Shown here piece after piece: positions 17,637 to 26,770 of a DNA stretch of 64,000 nt. The stretch spans positions 806,001-870,000 of the forward strand of contig NZ_CP117781.1 of assembly GCF_028657905.1 (NCBI RefSeq), given 5' to 3'. This stretch comes from Burkholderia sp. FERM BP-3421. Lineage in GTDB: Bacteria; Pseudomonadota; Gammaproteobacteria; Burkholderiales; Burkholderiaceae. Position numbers and translations under genes: made by a program. The stretch's first letter is position 1. Every line of letters starts with the position of its first letter. The notes under the pieces were generated by a model. It did not search any database. It was given only the letters and a program-made list of their open reading frames with translations, and was not told the DNA's origin.

Positions 17637-17749
17637 GCGGACACGGCCGGACGCGGGCCGGCGAAAGGAAGCGGAAGCGCAGTATGGTGCGCGCCGCATC
17701 CGTCGTCTTGTCGAAAACTGCACGCGCCGCGCGGGCGGCGCGGGGCCGC

Positions 17750-17935
17750 TTACTCGATCGAGAAGGTGTCGAGCGGCTGGTTCGCGCTGGCGTCGGTCGC
17801 GAGCCGGGCGCTCAGCAGCTGGTGCAGGCGGCGCGCCTCGTCCAGGGTGAGGTCGATCCAGTACGGATCGCCGGCGGCGTCGTTGAGCCGCTCCGGCGGG
17901 AACTGGATTTCGAGCACGGTGCCTTTGCGATACAT
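17750..17935 (-). CDS. Small conserved hypothetical protein, 61 aa
   Basis: The protein starts MYRKGTVLEIQFPPERLNDA and is soluble and acidic towards the end. A GAGGAAAAG ribosome-binding site directly upstream of the ATG and high third-position GC support translation. I do not recognise a domain. It precedes the EamA gene on the same strand by about 110 bp. Confidence 0.6.
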   Translation of the reverse strand: MYRKGTVLEIQFPPERLNDAAGDPYWIDLTLDEARRLHQLLSARLATDASANQPLDTFSIE

Positions 17936-18128
17936 CTTTTCCTCGTCGGTGGCGTTCGGTCAGACGGCGAGTGTAGCAACCCGACGCACCGGCGATTCGC
18001 GCATGGGAGGAAATACACCATTGACGATGCCGCTGCGATCGGGCGCGCCTGACACATGCGCTTCAAACACCCGTACTACAATAGGCCGCCCTCATTTCGC
18101 CGGCCATCCGGGCCGGCGCTTCGCCGCA

Positions 18129-18887
18129 ATGCTCGCAGAACAACGACATCAATACATCCTGTCCGAACTCGGCAAGACCGGCGCGCTGTCGGTCGCGGAA
18201 CTCGTCCGCACGCTCGATGTGTCGCGCGAGACGATCCGCCGCGATCTCAACGCGCTCGCCGCGCGCGGCCTGCTGGTGATGACGCATGGCGGCGCGCTGG
18301 CCGCCGACCGGCGCGAGCCGAGCCTGTCCGAGCGCGAGGCCGCGCACGCGGGCGCGAAGCAGGTGATCGGCCGACGCGCGGCGACCTTCGTGCCGGACGG
18401 CGCGTCGGTGCTGCTCGATTCGGGCAGCACGACGCACGCGGTGGCGCTCGCGCTGGCCGACCGTCACCGCCTGACCGTCTATACGAACGACTGGCGGATC
18501 GCCTTCGTGCTCGCGCGCCGCAATGAAAACCGCGTGACGCTGCTGGGCGGAGAATTGTCCGACGACGAGGATGCGACCTTCGGGCTCGATACGATCCAGC
18601 AGCTGGCGCAGTACAACGTCGATTTCGCGTTCGTCGGCGCGGGCGGCGTCACGCCCGACGGCGATCTCACCGATTACTCGCGGCTCGCGGCGGAAGTGCG
18701 CAGCCGGATGCTGGCCGCGGCCGGCACCGTGGTGGTGGTCGCCGACCATTCGAAGTTCGGCCGCGTGACGCCGGTGCGGATCAACGGCGTCGAAGCCGCC
18801 CGCTATCTGGTCACCGACCGCGCGCCCGACAAGGCGATGCGGCGCGCGCTCGCGGCGCGCGGCCTCGAATTGATCGTCTGCGGCTGA
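18129..18887 (+). CDS. DeoR-family transcriptional regulator
   Basis: This 252-aa protein has the DeoR helix-turn-helix at residues 1-57 (MLAEQRHQYILSELGKTGAL then SVAELVRTLDVSRETIRRDL) and the sugar-phosphate-sensing DeoRC domain (LLDSGSTTHAVA, FVGAGGVTPDGDLTDYSRLAAEVR, VVADHSKFGR). DeoR proteins usually repress sugar or nucleoside catabolism genes and respond to a phosphorylated sugar. No such genes are adjacent, so its target lies elsewhere or is itself. The start at 18129 matches the family's usual first residues; upstream in-frame sequence is not family-like. Confidence 0.92.
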   Translation: MLAEQRHQYILSELGKTGALSVAELVRTLDVSRETIRRDLNALAARGLLVMTHGGALAADRREPSLSEREAAHAGAKQVIGRRAATFVPDGASVLLDSGSTTHAVALALADRHRLTVYTNDWRIAFVLARRNENRVTLLGGELSDDEDATFGLDTIQQLAQYNVDFAFVGAGGVTPDGDLTDYSRLAAEVRSRMLAAAGTVVVVADHSKFGRVTPVRINGVEAARYLVTDRAPDKAMRRALAARGLELIVCG

Positions 18888-18929
18888 GCGCGGCCGCGCG
18901 GAGCGGGGCGCGCGCGTGTTCCGGGTCGT

Positions 18930-19622
18930 TCAGCAGGATACGAAGCGCAGCACCGCGTCGCAGATCGTCGCGCGATGGCGGACCCGCAGGCGCGGGGCCG
19001 ACGGATCGCGGCCGAACGCGGCGCCGAACGTGTAGCGGTTCGACACGCGGTGGAAACAGAACGAGCTGATCAGCAGGTGCAGGTCGTAGGGATCGATGTC
19101 GTCGCGGAACGCGCCGCTCGCGACGCCGCGCGCGAGCAGTTCCTCGATCGTCTTGATGATGCTGACGTTGCGGTTCTTGAACGATTTCAGCTGTTCGAGA
19201 TACTTCGCGCCGTGGGTGTTCTCGATCGAGACGAGGCGCACGAAATCGCGATGCTTGTCGTGGTAGTCGAACGTGAATTCCACGAGCCGACGCAGCCCCG
19301 CGACCGGCTCCAGCTCGCCGATGTTCAGCTCCAGTTCGAGCGCGCGGATGTCTCCGTAGACTTTTTCGAGCACGGCCTCGTACAAGCCTTCCTTGCTGTC
19401 GAAGTAGTAGTACAGCATGCGCTTGGTCGTGTTCGTGCGCTCGGCGATCGCGTCGACGCGCGCGCCCGCGAGCCCCATCGCGGAGAATTCCTGCGTGGCG
19501 ACGTCGAGGATGTTGCGCTTGGTCTCTTCGGGATCGTACTTGCGACGTGTGTCGTCGCGGCGTGCGCCGGCGGTGGGCGGCTCGCGGTTTTCCGACGCGG
19601 CAGCCTTGCTTCCTGGTTTCAT
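18930..19622 (-). CDS. TetR-family transcriptional regulator
   Basis: This 230-aa protein has a lysine/arginine-rich leader, a TetR helix-turn-helix (DVATQEFSAMGLAGARVDAIAERTNTTKRMLYYYFDSKEGLYEAVLEKVYGDIR) and a C-terminal domain like that of RutR/YcfQ-type regulators. ATG 19622 (MKPGSKAAAS) was chosen; an in-frame ATG 42 bp upstream is possible. It converges with the DeoR gene. Its target is not evident: no catabolic genes are adjacent in either direction. Confidence 0.88.
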   Translation of the reverse strand: MKPGSKAAASENREPPTAGARRDDTRRKYDPEETKRNILDVATQEFSAMGLAGARVDAIAERTNTTKRMLYYYFDSKEGLYEAVLEKVYGDIRALELELNIGELEPVAGLRRLVEFTFDYHDKHRDFVRLVSIENTHGAKYLEQLKSFKNRNVSIIKTIEELLARGVASGAFRDDIDPYDLHLLISSFCFHRVSNRYTFGAAFGRDPSAPRLRVRHRATICDAVLRFVSC

Positions 19623-19777
19623 TGTGTGGGTTCGGGCGGCAGCATGGACGGCGCATTCTAGCATGTGGAAAAGTGCCGTCCGGGTGGGCCGGATCCTCTA
19701 GGAAACCCTGATTGGACGGGCGCGCCGCGCCGTGCTGGAGGCGGGGCGCGCCGAATCCGCGCGATCATCGGGCGTCT

Positions 19778-20296
19778 TCAGTCGAATCGATACTCGCTGC
19801 TCACCAGTCCGCTGGGATACTGGCGGGTGGCCACATGCCGGAGCCGGATGTCGCCGGGTATCGCGCCGAACAAGGGCCTGCCCGGGCCGATCAGCACCGG
19901 CACCCGCGTGACCACGAGCCGCTCGATGAGGCCCGCGCGAATGAATGCCTGGATGGTCAGGCCGCCGTCGATGTAGAAATCGCGCGACCCGGTGGCCGTG
20001 AGTGTTTCGATGATCCCGGCGGGCGGCCCGCTCATCGTCTCGATCGCCTGTCCCTGCACGGCGGACAGATCGATAGGATGGCTACTCAAAATGACGGAGC
20101 GTTTTTTCTCGTAGGGCCATGACGGAAGCGCCAGAACGGTCTCGAACGTCTTGCGTCCGATGACGACCGTATCGGTGCCCGCCATGAATTCCTCATACCC
20201 GTGGGGCTCGCCGCCGTCCGCCGGCAGGAAGTCGTACGCGCCGTCCGGCCGGGCGAGGAATCCGTCGAGGCTGGTGCCGACGAAGACCGAGATCAT
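19778..20296 (-). CDS. RibD C-terminal/dihydrofolate-reductase-fold protein
   Basis: This 172-aa protein matches the small DHFR/RibD_C family: MISVFVGTSLDGFLARPDG at the N-terminus, GTDTVVIGRKTFETVL in the middle, and DFYIDGGLTIQAFIRAGLIERLVVTRVPVLIGPGRPLF in the C-terminal half. Stand-alone members are NADPH-dependent reductases of unknown substrate and are common in proteobacteria. ATG 20296 matches the family start. It is a single gene, leftward, with no partner nearby. Confidence 0.85.
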   Translation of the reverse strand: MISVFVGTSLDGFLARPDGAYDFLPADGGEPHGYEEFMAGTDTVVIGRKTFETVLALPSWPYEKKRSVILSSHPIDLSAVQGQAIETMSGPPAGIIETLTATGSRDFYIDGGLTIQAFIRAGLIERLVVTRVPVLIGPGRPLFGAIPGDIRLRHVATRQYPSGLVSSEYRFD

Positions 20297-20649
20297 GGTT
20301 CGATTCCTGCTTGGCTCGATGACGGGCGAGGGATTTCCGATGCGATCCCGCTGGGTTGGATGCACCGTTTTTTCTCTCGAAAGATAGTCGAGCAGCGTGG
20401 AAGCTTCAAGGATGACGAAGCATCCGTCGCGGCGAGCCAGGGGCGCGTTGTCGTGAACGCGCGCTTGCGCTGCGACCTGTTCAGGAATCGGTCGTCGATG
20501 GAAAGCGCGCCTGCTGTTCGGGCCGGCGGACGTGATTCGCCGAGCGCCGGCTGAATGTCCGCTCGGGGGCGGCAATGGTCGCCCCTGTGGCATTCATGAA
20601 CGAGGCGTTGCCCCTGCGCCCCGCCGAGACGCTTGCCGTTCCCGCCGCG
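20297..20649. other. Intergenic stretch without a recognised gene
   Basis: About 350 bp between the reductase start and the LysR stop. Reading frames on both strands run through it but lack a family signature and a credible start. It may hold the reductase promoter. I see nothing else in it. Confidence 0.5.
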
Positions 20650-21552
20650 TCACGCCGTCTCCGCCGGCGCCACGCTGTCCAGCCACTCGGCCAGGGCGGC
20701 GAACGGCTCGCTGTCCGCCGTCGCGTCCGGCGCGACGAGGTAGTACCCGGCGTCGCTCGCGAGCCGCAGCGTCGACGCCGCCGCGAGCCGTCCCGACGCC
20801 AGTTCGTCCGCGACCAGCAGCGCGGGCATCAGCGCCACCCCCAGCCCCGCATGCGCGGCCGCCGACAGCATCGTGAACAGCTCGTAGCGCGGGCCGCGCA
20901 CCGCGCGCACGTCGTGTTCGAGGCCGTGCGCGCGGAACCAGTCGCGCCAGGCGTCCGCGCGCGTCGACAGGTGCAGCAGCGGCAGCTCCAGCAGCGCGTC
21001 GCGCGCGAGCGGCGCGCCGGCCGACAGCAGCGCCGGATGACAGACCGGCACCATCTCGCCTTCCTGGAACAGCAGCCGGCCGCGCGTGCCGGGCCAGACC
21101 GCATGGCCGAAGTAGATCGCCGCGTCGAACGGCGAGTCGCTGAACAGGAAGGCCTCGGTGCGCGCGGACAGGTTGACCGTGATGTCGGGCCGCCGCGCGC
21201 GGAACTGCGGCAGGCGCGGAATCAGCCATTGGCTCGCGAAGGTCGGCACGACCGCCAGTTCGAGCGTCGCGCCGATGCCGCGCTGCGCCATCAGATCCAG
21301 CGTGTCGCGCTCGATCCGTTCGAGGTTCTTGCGCACGAGCGCCGCGTAATGGCGGCCGTGCGGCGTCAGCACCACCCGCTTCTTGATTCTCAGGAACAAT
21401 GCGACGCCGAGCCGTTCCTCCAGCGCCGTCATCTGCCGGCTCACCGCGCTCTGCGTGAGCGCAAGCGCATCCGCCGCGCGGGTGAAGCTTTCGTGGTGCG
21501 CCGCGGCCTCGAAGATCTGCAGCGCCGCAAGATTCGGAATGCCTTTTCGCAT
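20650..21552 (-). CDS. LysR-family regulator (GcvA-like) of the lysine/aminoadipate operon
   Basis: This 300-aa protein has the GcvA-type start PNLAALQIFEAAAHHESFTRAADALALTQSAVSRQMTALEERLGVALFLR with the helix-turn-helix at about residues 7-65, and the ligand-binding domain behind it. It is divergent from the operon for 2-aminoadipate degradation, so it is the likely regulator of it. The shared intergenic region contains a direct repeat (TGGTGAGTTT twice, 21-22 bp apart). Confidence 0.92.
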   Translation of the reverse strand: MRKGIPNLAALQIFEAAAHHESFTRAADALALTQSAVSRQMTALEERLGVALFLRIKKRVVLTPHGRHYAALVRKNLERIERDTLDLMAQRGIGATLELAVVPTFASQWLIPRLPQFRARRPDITVNLSARTEAFLFSDSPFDAAIYFGHAVWPGTRGRLLFQEGEMVPVCHPALLSAGAPLARDALLELPLLHLSTRADAWRDWFRAHGLEHDVRAVRGPRYELFTMLSAAAHAGLGVALMPALLVADELASGRLAAASTLRLASDAGYYLVAPDATADSEPFAALAEWLDSVAPAETA

Positions 21553-21581
21553 CGGGAAGAACGGCCGCGTTCGGCCTGGGT

Positions 21582-21613
21582 TGGTGAGTTTTAGGAATGA
21601 ACTGGTGAGTTTA
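21582..21613. promoter_or_regulatory. Direct repeat in the divergent LysR / DUF1338 promoter region
   Basis: TTGGTGAGTTTTA and CTGGTGAGTTTA lie about two helical turns apart, between the LysR start and the operon. This spacing puts both copies on one DNA face, as expected for a regulator bound side by side. Confidence 0.45.
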
Positions 21614-21726
21614 TATCAGTTGCCGGCGAGTTCTGGCGCATCGAAAATGGCCCCGATTATTTTTTTCATTGCCTGTTTTTCGGTCGACCCGATGCCGGAA
21701 ACAGCCGAAACGCCCCGGAAATCCCG

Positions 21727-22746
21727 ATGAACGACAATCTCGCCGTCCTGCTCGCCTCGGTTCGCGACGCACGCGCCATCGACGCATTGATGCGGCTCAT
21801 GCATGTTCCCGCACTGTTTTCGCGCGGCGAGCCCGGGGTGGTGACGCGCGCGGAACTCGCGCAGGCGCTCAACATGGCCTTGTTCGCGGACCTGCTCGAA
21901 CGGGTGCCGACGGGCCGCGCCTACACCGACGACGTGGCGCGCACCGGCGGCCGCGTCACGTTCGACCACGGCGCGCTGCGCACCGTGCGCTGGCCGTCGT
22001 GCGGCGCGCTGCCGCCCGGCGAGGCCGCGTTCACGCGCATCCTGCGTCCGCTCGGCTATCGGCTGAACGGCACCTATCCGCTCGATCGCCTGAAGATGAC
22101 GGGCCGCTCCTACGCGCACCTCGACGCGCCCGATCAGATTGCCCAGTACTTCGTCAGCGAGCTGCATCCCGAGCGCTTCAGCGGCGCGTTCCAGCAGGCG
22201 GCCACGCGGGTGCTCGACAGATCGGCCGATCCGCTGACGCCGCACGCCGTCGCGACGCTCGCCGAGCTGGAGCGCGACGCGTGGCTGCCGCTCGCCGACG
22301 CATGCGCGCTGCTGCCGGTGCTGGTGCGCTGCTTCGCTCGCCAGCATGCGACGCCGAGGCTTTCGGACTACGAGACGCTGCGCGCCGAGTCGGCGGAAAT
22401 GGCCTGGATCGCGACCGAGGGCAACGCGTTCAACCACGCGACCGACCGGGTCGCCGACGTGGACGCGGTGGCCGACGCGCAGCGCGCGCTCGGGCGGCCG
22501 ATCAAGGCGGTGGTCGAGGTGTCGAAGTCGGGTCGCGTGCGGCAGACCGCATTCCGCGCGGACCCCGTGCTGCGCGCCTTCGTGGATGCGGCCGGCGCGC
22601 GGGTCGAGCGCGAGGTGCCGGGCTCCTTCTATGAATTCATCACCCGCGATCAGGTCGAGGACGGCGCAACCGGCCGCACGACGCTCGATCTCGGTTTCGA
22701 CGCGGGCAATGCGACCGGCATCTTCAAGATGACGGCCGCCGCCTGA
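21727..22746 (+). CDS. hglS: DUF1338 protein, 2-oxoadipate dioxygenase/decarboxylase (HglS-like)
   Basis: This 339-aa DUF1338 protein matches the family shown in Pseudomonas putida to convert 2-oxoadipate to 2-hydroxyglutarate with O2 (HglS/YdcJ). Likely metal and substrate residues are visible: H81 and R85 (FDHGALRTVRW), a second histidine in TEGNAFNHATDR (about residue 237), and a glutamate in PGSFYEFITRDQ near the C-terminus. The next two genes encode an aminotransferase and a semialdehyde dehydrogenase, which supply exactly this substrate in lysine breakdown. The family assignment is strong; the reaction is inferred from family and context. Confidence 0.88.
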   Translation: MNDNLAVLLASVRDARAIDALMRLMHVPALFSRGEPGVVTRAELAQALNMALFADLLERVPTGRAYTDDVARTGGRVTFDHGALRTVRWPSCGALPPGEAAFTRILRPLGYRLNGTYPLDRLKMTGRSYAHLDAPDQIAQYFVSELHPERFSGAFQQAATRVLDRSADPLTPHAVATLAELERDAWLPLADACALLPVLVRCFARQHATPRLSDYETLRAESAEMAWIATEGNAFNHATDRVADVDAVADAQRALGRPIKAVVEVSKSGRVRQTAFRADPVLRAFVDAAGARVEREVPGSFYEFITRDQVEDGATGRTTLDLGFDAGNATGIFKMTAAA

Positions 22747-22760
22747 GCACGGGGAGCCAC

Positions 22761-23969
22761 ATGCAGGCCGCCATCGAATATCCGTTCGCCGCGCCGTTCG
22801 CCGATCCGCAGGGCTCGCCGATCCGCGAGCTGTTCCGGCATCTGGGCAAGCCCGGCATGATTTCGTTCGCGGGCGGCTATCCGTCGCCCGACCTGTTCGA
22901 CCGTGACGGCATCGCGGCCGCGCTGGCCGACGCCTGTCGCGACGATCCGCTCGCGTGCCTGCAGTACGGCGACACCGCCGGCGCGCCGGGCCTGCGCCGT
23001 GCGCTGGCCGAGTGGATGACGCAGATGCGCGGCGTGTCCTGCGAGCCGGATCAGGTGCTGGTCACGACCGGTTCGCAGCAAGGCTTCGACCTGCTGCTGC
23101 GCACGCTGATCGAGCCGGGCGACGCCGCGCTGGTCGAGGCGCCCGCCTATCCGGCCGCGCTGCAGGCGCTGCGCCTCGCGGGCGCGACGATCGTGCCGGT
23201 CGCGACCGACGCGCACGGCATCGACGCCGATGCGCTGCACGCGCAACTGGCCGCGTGGCCGGCTGCGCGGCCGCGTCCGAAGCTGCTGTACACGGTGCCG
23301 ACCTTCGCGAACCCGACCGGCGCGACCTTGCCCGCCGAGCGCCGCGCGGCGCTCGCGCGGCTCGCGCAGGAACATCGCTTCGTGCTGGTCGAGGACGATC
23401 CCTACGCGGACCTGCGCTTCGCGGGCGAGCCGCTGGCGCCGATCCTCGCCTGCGCGGGCGCGGCGGACTGGACGGTCTATCTGGGCAGCCTGTCGAAGAT
23501 CGTCGCGCCGGGCTTGCGGATCGGCTGGGCCGTCGCGCCGGCCGCGATCGCGCGCCGGATGACGGTGGCCAAGCAGACGAGCGACCTGTGCACCGCGCCC
23601 GTCGCGCAGGAGGCGGTGCGCCGCTATCTGGACAGCGGCCGGCTCGCCGGCCACCTGCGCACGATCGCGCGCGCCTACGGCGGCCGTTGCGATGCGATGA
23701 TGCGTGCGCTGCAGGCGTTCCTCGCGGACGACATCACGTGGAGCGCGCCGTCGGGCGGCATGTTCGTCTGGGCGCGGCTGACGGGCGGCCGCGACGCGGC
23801 CGAGGTGCTCAAGCGCGCGCTCGAGCACAACGTGATGTACGTGCCCGGCAGCGCGTTCTACGCATGCGACGCGGATCCGGCCACGCTGCGGCTGTCGTTC
23901 GCCGCGGCGGGCGAGGCGGAGATTTTCGAAGGCGTGCGGCGCCTGCGCGCGGCATTGGCGGTGCGTTAG
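22761..23969 (+). CDS. PLP-dependent aminotransferase, probable 2-aminoadipate transaminase
   Basis: This 402-aa fold-type I aminotransferase starts with the LysN/MocR-like pattern PIRELFRHLGKPGMISFAGGYPSPDLFD and contains TTGSQQGFDLLLRTLIEPGD and LYTVPTFANPTGATLPAERR. The PLP lysine is K246 in LGSLSKIVAPGLRIGW. Its position between HglS and a semialdehyde dehydrogenase fits conversion of L-2-aminoadipate to 2-oxoadipate. It starts 14 bp after the hglS stop, so it is in the same operon. The activity on other amino acids cannot be excluded. Confidence 0.88.
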   Translation: MQAAIEYPFAAPFADPQGSPIRELFRHLGKPGMISFAGGYPSPDLFDRDGIAAALADACRDDPLACLQYGDTAGAPGLRRALAEWMTQMRGVSCEPDQVLVTTGSQQGFDLLLRTLIEPGDAALVEAPAYPAALQALRLAGATIVPVATDAHGIDADALHAQLAAWPAARPRPKLLYTVPTFANPTGATLPAERRAALARLAQEHRFVLVEDDPYADLRFAGEPLAPILACAGAADWTVYLGSLSKIVAPGLRIGWAVAPAAIARRMTVAKQTSDLCTAPVAQEAVRRYLDSGRLAGHLRTIARAYGGRCDAMMRALQAFLADDITWSAPSGGMFVWARLTGGRDAAEVLKRALEHNVMYVPGSAFYACDADPATLRLSFAAAGEAEIFEGVRRLRAALAVR

Positions 23970-24080
23970 CGTGGGCGGCCGAGCCGCCCGCGCGGCTTGC
24001 ATGCCGCGCGCGAACGCGTTTCAATCGATCAACCCAAGCGGCGCAGCCGCACCGATCAACCTGTCCCTCAAGAGGAAGTG

Positions 24081-25592
24081 ATGCAATTCAACGACATTCT
24101 CGCGGCGCTCGACATCGATCTTGGCCAGTGGCGGGGCAGCGCGCTGACCGCGCGTTCGCCGCTCGACGGCGCGACGCTCGCGACGCTCGCCGTCGACAGC
24201 GCGGCCGACGCCGAGCGCAAGATCGACGCCGCGCACGCGGCGTTCCTCAAGTGGCGCTCGGTGCCCGCGCCGGTGCGCGGCGAACTGGTGCGCGTGTTCG
24301 GCAACGTGCTGCGCGAGCACAAGGCGGCGCTCGGCCGCCTCGTCACGCTGGAGGCGGGCAAGATCGCGTCCGAGGGGCTGGGCGAGGTGCAGGAAATGAT
24401 CGACATCTGCGATTTCGCGGTCGGTCTGTCGCGCCAGCTGTACGGCCTGACGATCGCCTCCGAGCGGCCCGGCCACCGCATGATGGAGACCTGGCATCCG
24501 CTCGGCGTGTGCGGCGTGATCTCGGCGTTCAATTTCCCGGTCGCGGTGTGGTCGTGGAACGCGGCGCTCGCGTTCGTGTGCGGCGACTCGGTCGTGTGGA
24601 AGCCGTCGGAAAAGACCCCGTTGACCGCGATCGCATGCCACACGCTGTTCGCCAAGGCGCTGCACGAATTCGAGAAGACCCACCCGGGCGTCGCGCCCGC
24701 GGGGCTGAGCCAGCTCGTGCTCGGCGCGCGCGAGGTCGGCGAGGTGCTGAGCACGTCGCCGAAGGTGCCGCTCGTCAGCGCGACGGGCAGCGTGCGGATG
24801 GGGATCGAGGTCGCGAAGGTGTTGAGCGCGCGGCTCGCGCGCAGCATCCTCGAGCTCGGCGGCAACAACGGCATGATCGTCGCGCCGAGCGCGGATCTCG
24901 ATCTCGTGGTGCGCGCCGTGACGTTCTCGGCGGTCGGCACGGCGGGCCAGCGCTGCACCACGCTGCGCCGGCTGATCGTCCATCGCAGCGTGGCGGACCA
25001 GCTGCTGCCGCGCCTCGAAAAGGCGTTCGCGAGCGTGACGGTCGGCAATCCGCTCGAGGCGGGCACGCTGGTCGGGCCGCTCGTCGATCGCGCGTCGTTC
25101 GATGCGATGCAAAAGGCGCTGGCCGACGCGCGCGAGCAGGGCGGCACGGTGCTGGGCGGCGAGCGCGTCGATCTCGGCCATGCGGATGCGTACTACGTGC
25201 GGCCTGCCCTTGTGCGGATGCCCGCGCAGAGCGCCGTCGTGGAGCGCGAGACTTTCGCGCCGATCCTGTACGTGCTGGTCTACGATGAGTTCGCCGACGC
25301 GCTCGCGGTGCACAATGCGGTGCCGCAGGGGTTGTCGTCGTCGATCTTCACGAACGACGTGCGCGAGGCCGAGCAATTCATGTCGGGCGCGGGCAGCGAT
25401 TGCGGGATCGTCAACGTGAACATCGGCACGAGCGGCGCGGAGATCGGCGGCGCGTTCGGCGGCGAGAAGGAAACGGGCGGCGGCCGCGAATCGGGCTCCG
25501 ATGCGTGGAAGAGCTACATGCGCCGCGCGACCAACACGATCAACTACAGCCGCGAGCTGCCGCTCGCGCAAGGCGTGAAGTTCGACGTGTAA
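24081..25592 (+). CDS. amaB: Aldehyde dehydrogenase of the aminoadipate-semialdehyde (ALDH7/antiquitin) type
   Basis: This 503-aa NAD(P)-dependent dehydrogenase has catalytic C292 in GTAGQRCTTLRR and general base E258 in SILELGGNNG. The LELGGNNG/GTAGQRCTTLRR pair is typical of ALDH7, the 2-aminoadipate-6-semialdehyde (piperideine-6-carboxylate) dehydrogenases. It completes the route semialdehyde to 2-aminoadipate to 2-oxoadipate to 2-hydroxyglutarate with the two upstream genes. ATG 24081 follows an AGAGGAAG ribosome-binding site. The 111-bp gap from the aminotransferase may hold an extra promoter. Gene symbol by function; orthology with Pseudomonas amaB is inferred. Confidence 0.87.
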   Translation: MQFNDILAALDIDLGQWRGSALTARSPLDGATLATLAVDSAADAERKIDAAHAAFLKWRSVPAPVRGELVRVFGNVLREHKAALGRLVTLEAGKIASEGLGEVQEMIDICDFAVGLSRQLYGLTIASERPGHRMMETWHPLGVCGVISAFNFPVAVWSWNAALAFVCGDSVVWKPSEKTPLTAIACHTLFAKALHEFEKTHPGVAPAGLSQLVLGAREVGEVLSTSPKVPLVSATGSVRMGIEVAKVLSARLARSILELGGNNGMIVAPSADLDLVVRAVTFSAVGTAGQRCTTLRRLIVHRSVADQLLPRLEKAFASVTVGNPLEAGTLVGPLVDRASFDAMQKALADAREQGGTVLGGERVDLGHADAYYVRPALVRMPAQSAVVERETFAPILYVLVYDEFADALAVHNAVPQGLSSSIFTNDVREAEQFMSGAGSDCGIVNVNIGTSGAEIGGAFGGEKETGGGRESGSDAWKSYMRRATNTINYSRELPLAQGVKFDV

Positions 25593-25632
25593 GCGCCGAA
25601 CGGCGCGGCCTGGCGCCGCGTTCGTCCGCATC

Positions 25633-25766
25633 GCATCGGGCCGGGCCGCGCGCCCGGCCGCCTTCATCGCCGGATCCGCGCGTCGTTGCATCCGCAGCCG
25701 CATCGCCTGCCTGCCGACCTCGTGGGCCGGCGGGCCGCATCGGGCCGGGTCGTGCGCCCGGCCGCC
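25633..25766. repeat. Degenerate direct duplication of the LacI gene's 3' end, with two hairpins
   Basis: A 30-bp block (GCATCGGGCCGGG followed by a variable centre and CGCCCGGCCGCC) occurs at 25633-25662 and again at 25737-25766, the second copy ending at the LacI gene's stop codon. The sequence at about 25670-25735 also resembles coding DNA at about 25845-25910 (same order of GATCCGCG, CGTTGCATC, GCATCGC, TGCCGA, CTCGT). So an extra, shortened copy of the 3' end of the regulator gene lies behind it. Each 30-bp block folds into a GC-rich hairpin between convergent genes and may act as a terminator. Confidence 0.7.
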
Positions 25767-26767
25767 TACGCGGCGGTGCGCGCCGCCGTCGAGCCGCGCA
25801 CCACGAGTTCACCCGGCAGCACCAGCGTGCGCGCCGACATCGTCCGATCCGCGAGCCGTTGCATCAGCAACTGCATCGCGTTCTTGCCGATCTCGTAGAC
25901 CGGCTGCGCGATCACCGTCACCCCCGGGGTGACCAGTTCCGTCCACGCATCATTGTCGAAGCCGGCGAGCGCGATGTCGTCGGGCACGCGCACGCCGTGC
26001 TCGCGCAGCGCGCGGTAGGCGCCGAGCAGCAGCAGGCCGTTGCTCGCGACGAGCGCGTCGGGCCGCGCCCCGGGCGCAGCCGCGAGCCATGCGGCCACCC
26101 GCGCATGCGCGGCTTCCGGATGCGGCTCGACGAATTCCACGGCGGCGTCGAGGCCGTGGCGGCGCAGCGCGTCCATGCAGCCCGCGTGCCGCTCGCGGCC
26201 CGTCGTGCTCGCATTGCCGAACAGGCCGGCGATGCGCCGGTAGCCGCGCGCGACCAGATGTTCGACGAGGCGCGTCGCGGCGTCGCGGTTGTCGAGCGTG
26301 ACCGCATCCGCCGCGCCCGCGGGGCCGGCCCGGTCGATCATCACGACCGGGAACGCATGCGCGCGCGCGTCGAAGCGCTGCGCGGCATCGTGGGTCGGCG
26401 AGTAGATGACGCCCGTCACGCGTTCGCTTTCCATCAGGCGCAGGTACATCGCCTCTTTTTCCGGGTTCTCGTCGGTGTTGCAGAGGATCACGCGCATCCC
26501 CTGCCGGTACGCGGCGTCCTCCACCGCGCGGCTCACCTCCGTGAAGAACGGATTGCGCACGTCCGACACGAGCAGGCCGATGGTCGCGGTGTCGCCCGAA
26601 CGCAGCCGCCGCGCGGCCGCGTTCGGGCGGTAGTCCAGCCGCTCGATCACCTCCAGCACGCGCCGACGCACCGCGTCTTTCACGGGACCGTTGTTCGACA
26701 GCACGCGCGAGACCGTCGTGACGGACACGCCCGCCGCTTCCGCGACATCCTTGATGCGTAGGGTCAT
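25766..26767 (-). CDS. LacI-family repressor of the fru operon (FruR-like)
   Basis: This 333-aa protein has a LacI helix-turn-helix at residues 3-50 (RIKDVAEAAGVSVTTVSRVLSNNGPVKDAVRRRVLE) and a periplasmic-binding-like domain (GLLVSDVRNPFFTEVSRAVED, IYSPTHDAAQ, VVMIDRAGPAG). It is divergent from the fructose PTS operon, and the same 15-bp sequence appears just upstream of its own start and upstream of the first PTS gene. It is probably a local repressor released by fructose-1-phosphate or a related ligand. It is not orthologous by context alone to enteric Cra. Confidence 0.9.
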   Translation of the reverse strand: MTLRIKDVAEAAGVSVTTVSRVLSNNGPVKDAVRRRVLEVIERLDYRPNAAARRLRSGDTATIGLLVSDVRNPFFTEVSRAVEDAAYRQGMRVILCNTDENPEKEAMYLRLMESERVTGVIYSPTHDAAQRFDARAHAFPVVMIDRAGPAGAADAVTLDNRDAATRLVEHLVARGYRRIAGLFGNASTTGRERHAGCMDALRRHGLDAAVEFVEPHPEAAHARVAAWLAAAPGARPDALVASNGLLLLGAYRALREHGVRVPDDIALAGFDNDAWTELVTPGVTVIAQPVYEIGKNAMQLLMQRLADRTMSARTLVLPGELVVRGSTAARTAA

Positions 26768-26770
26768 GGC

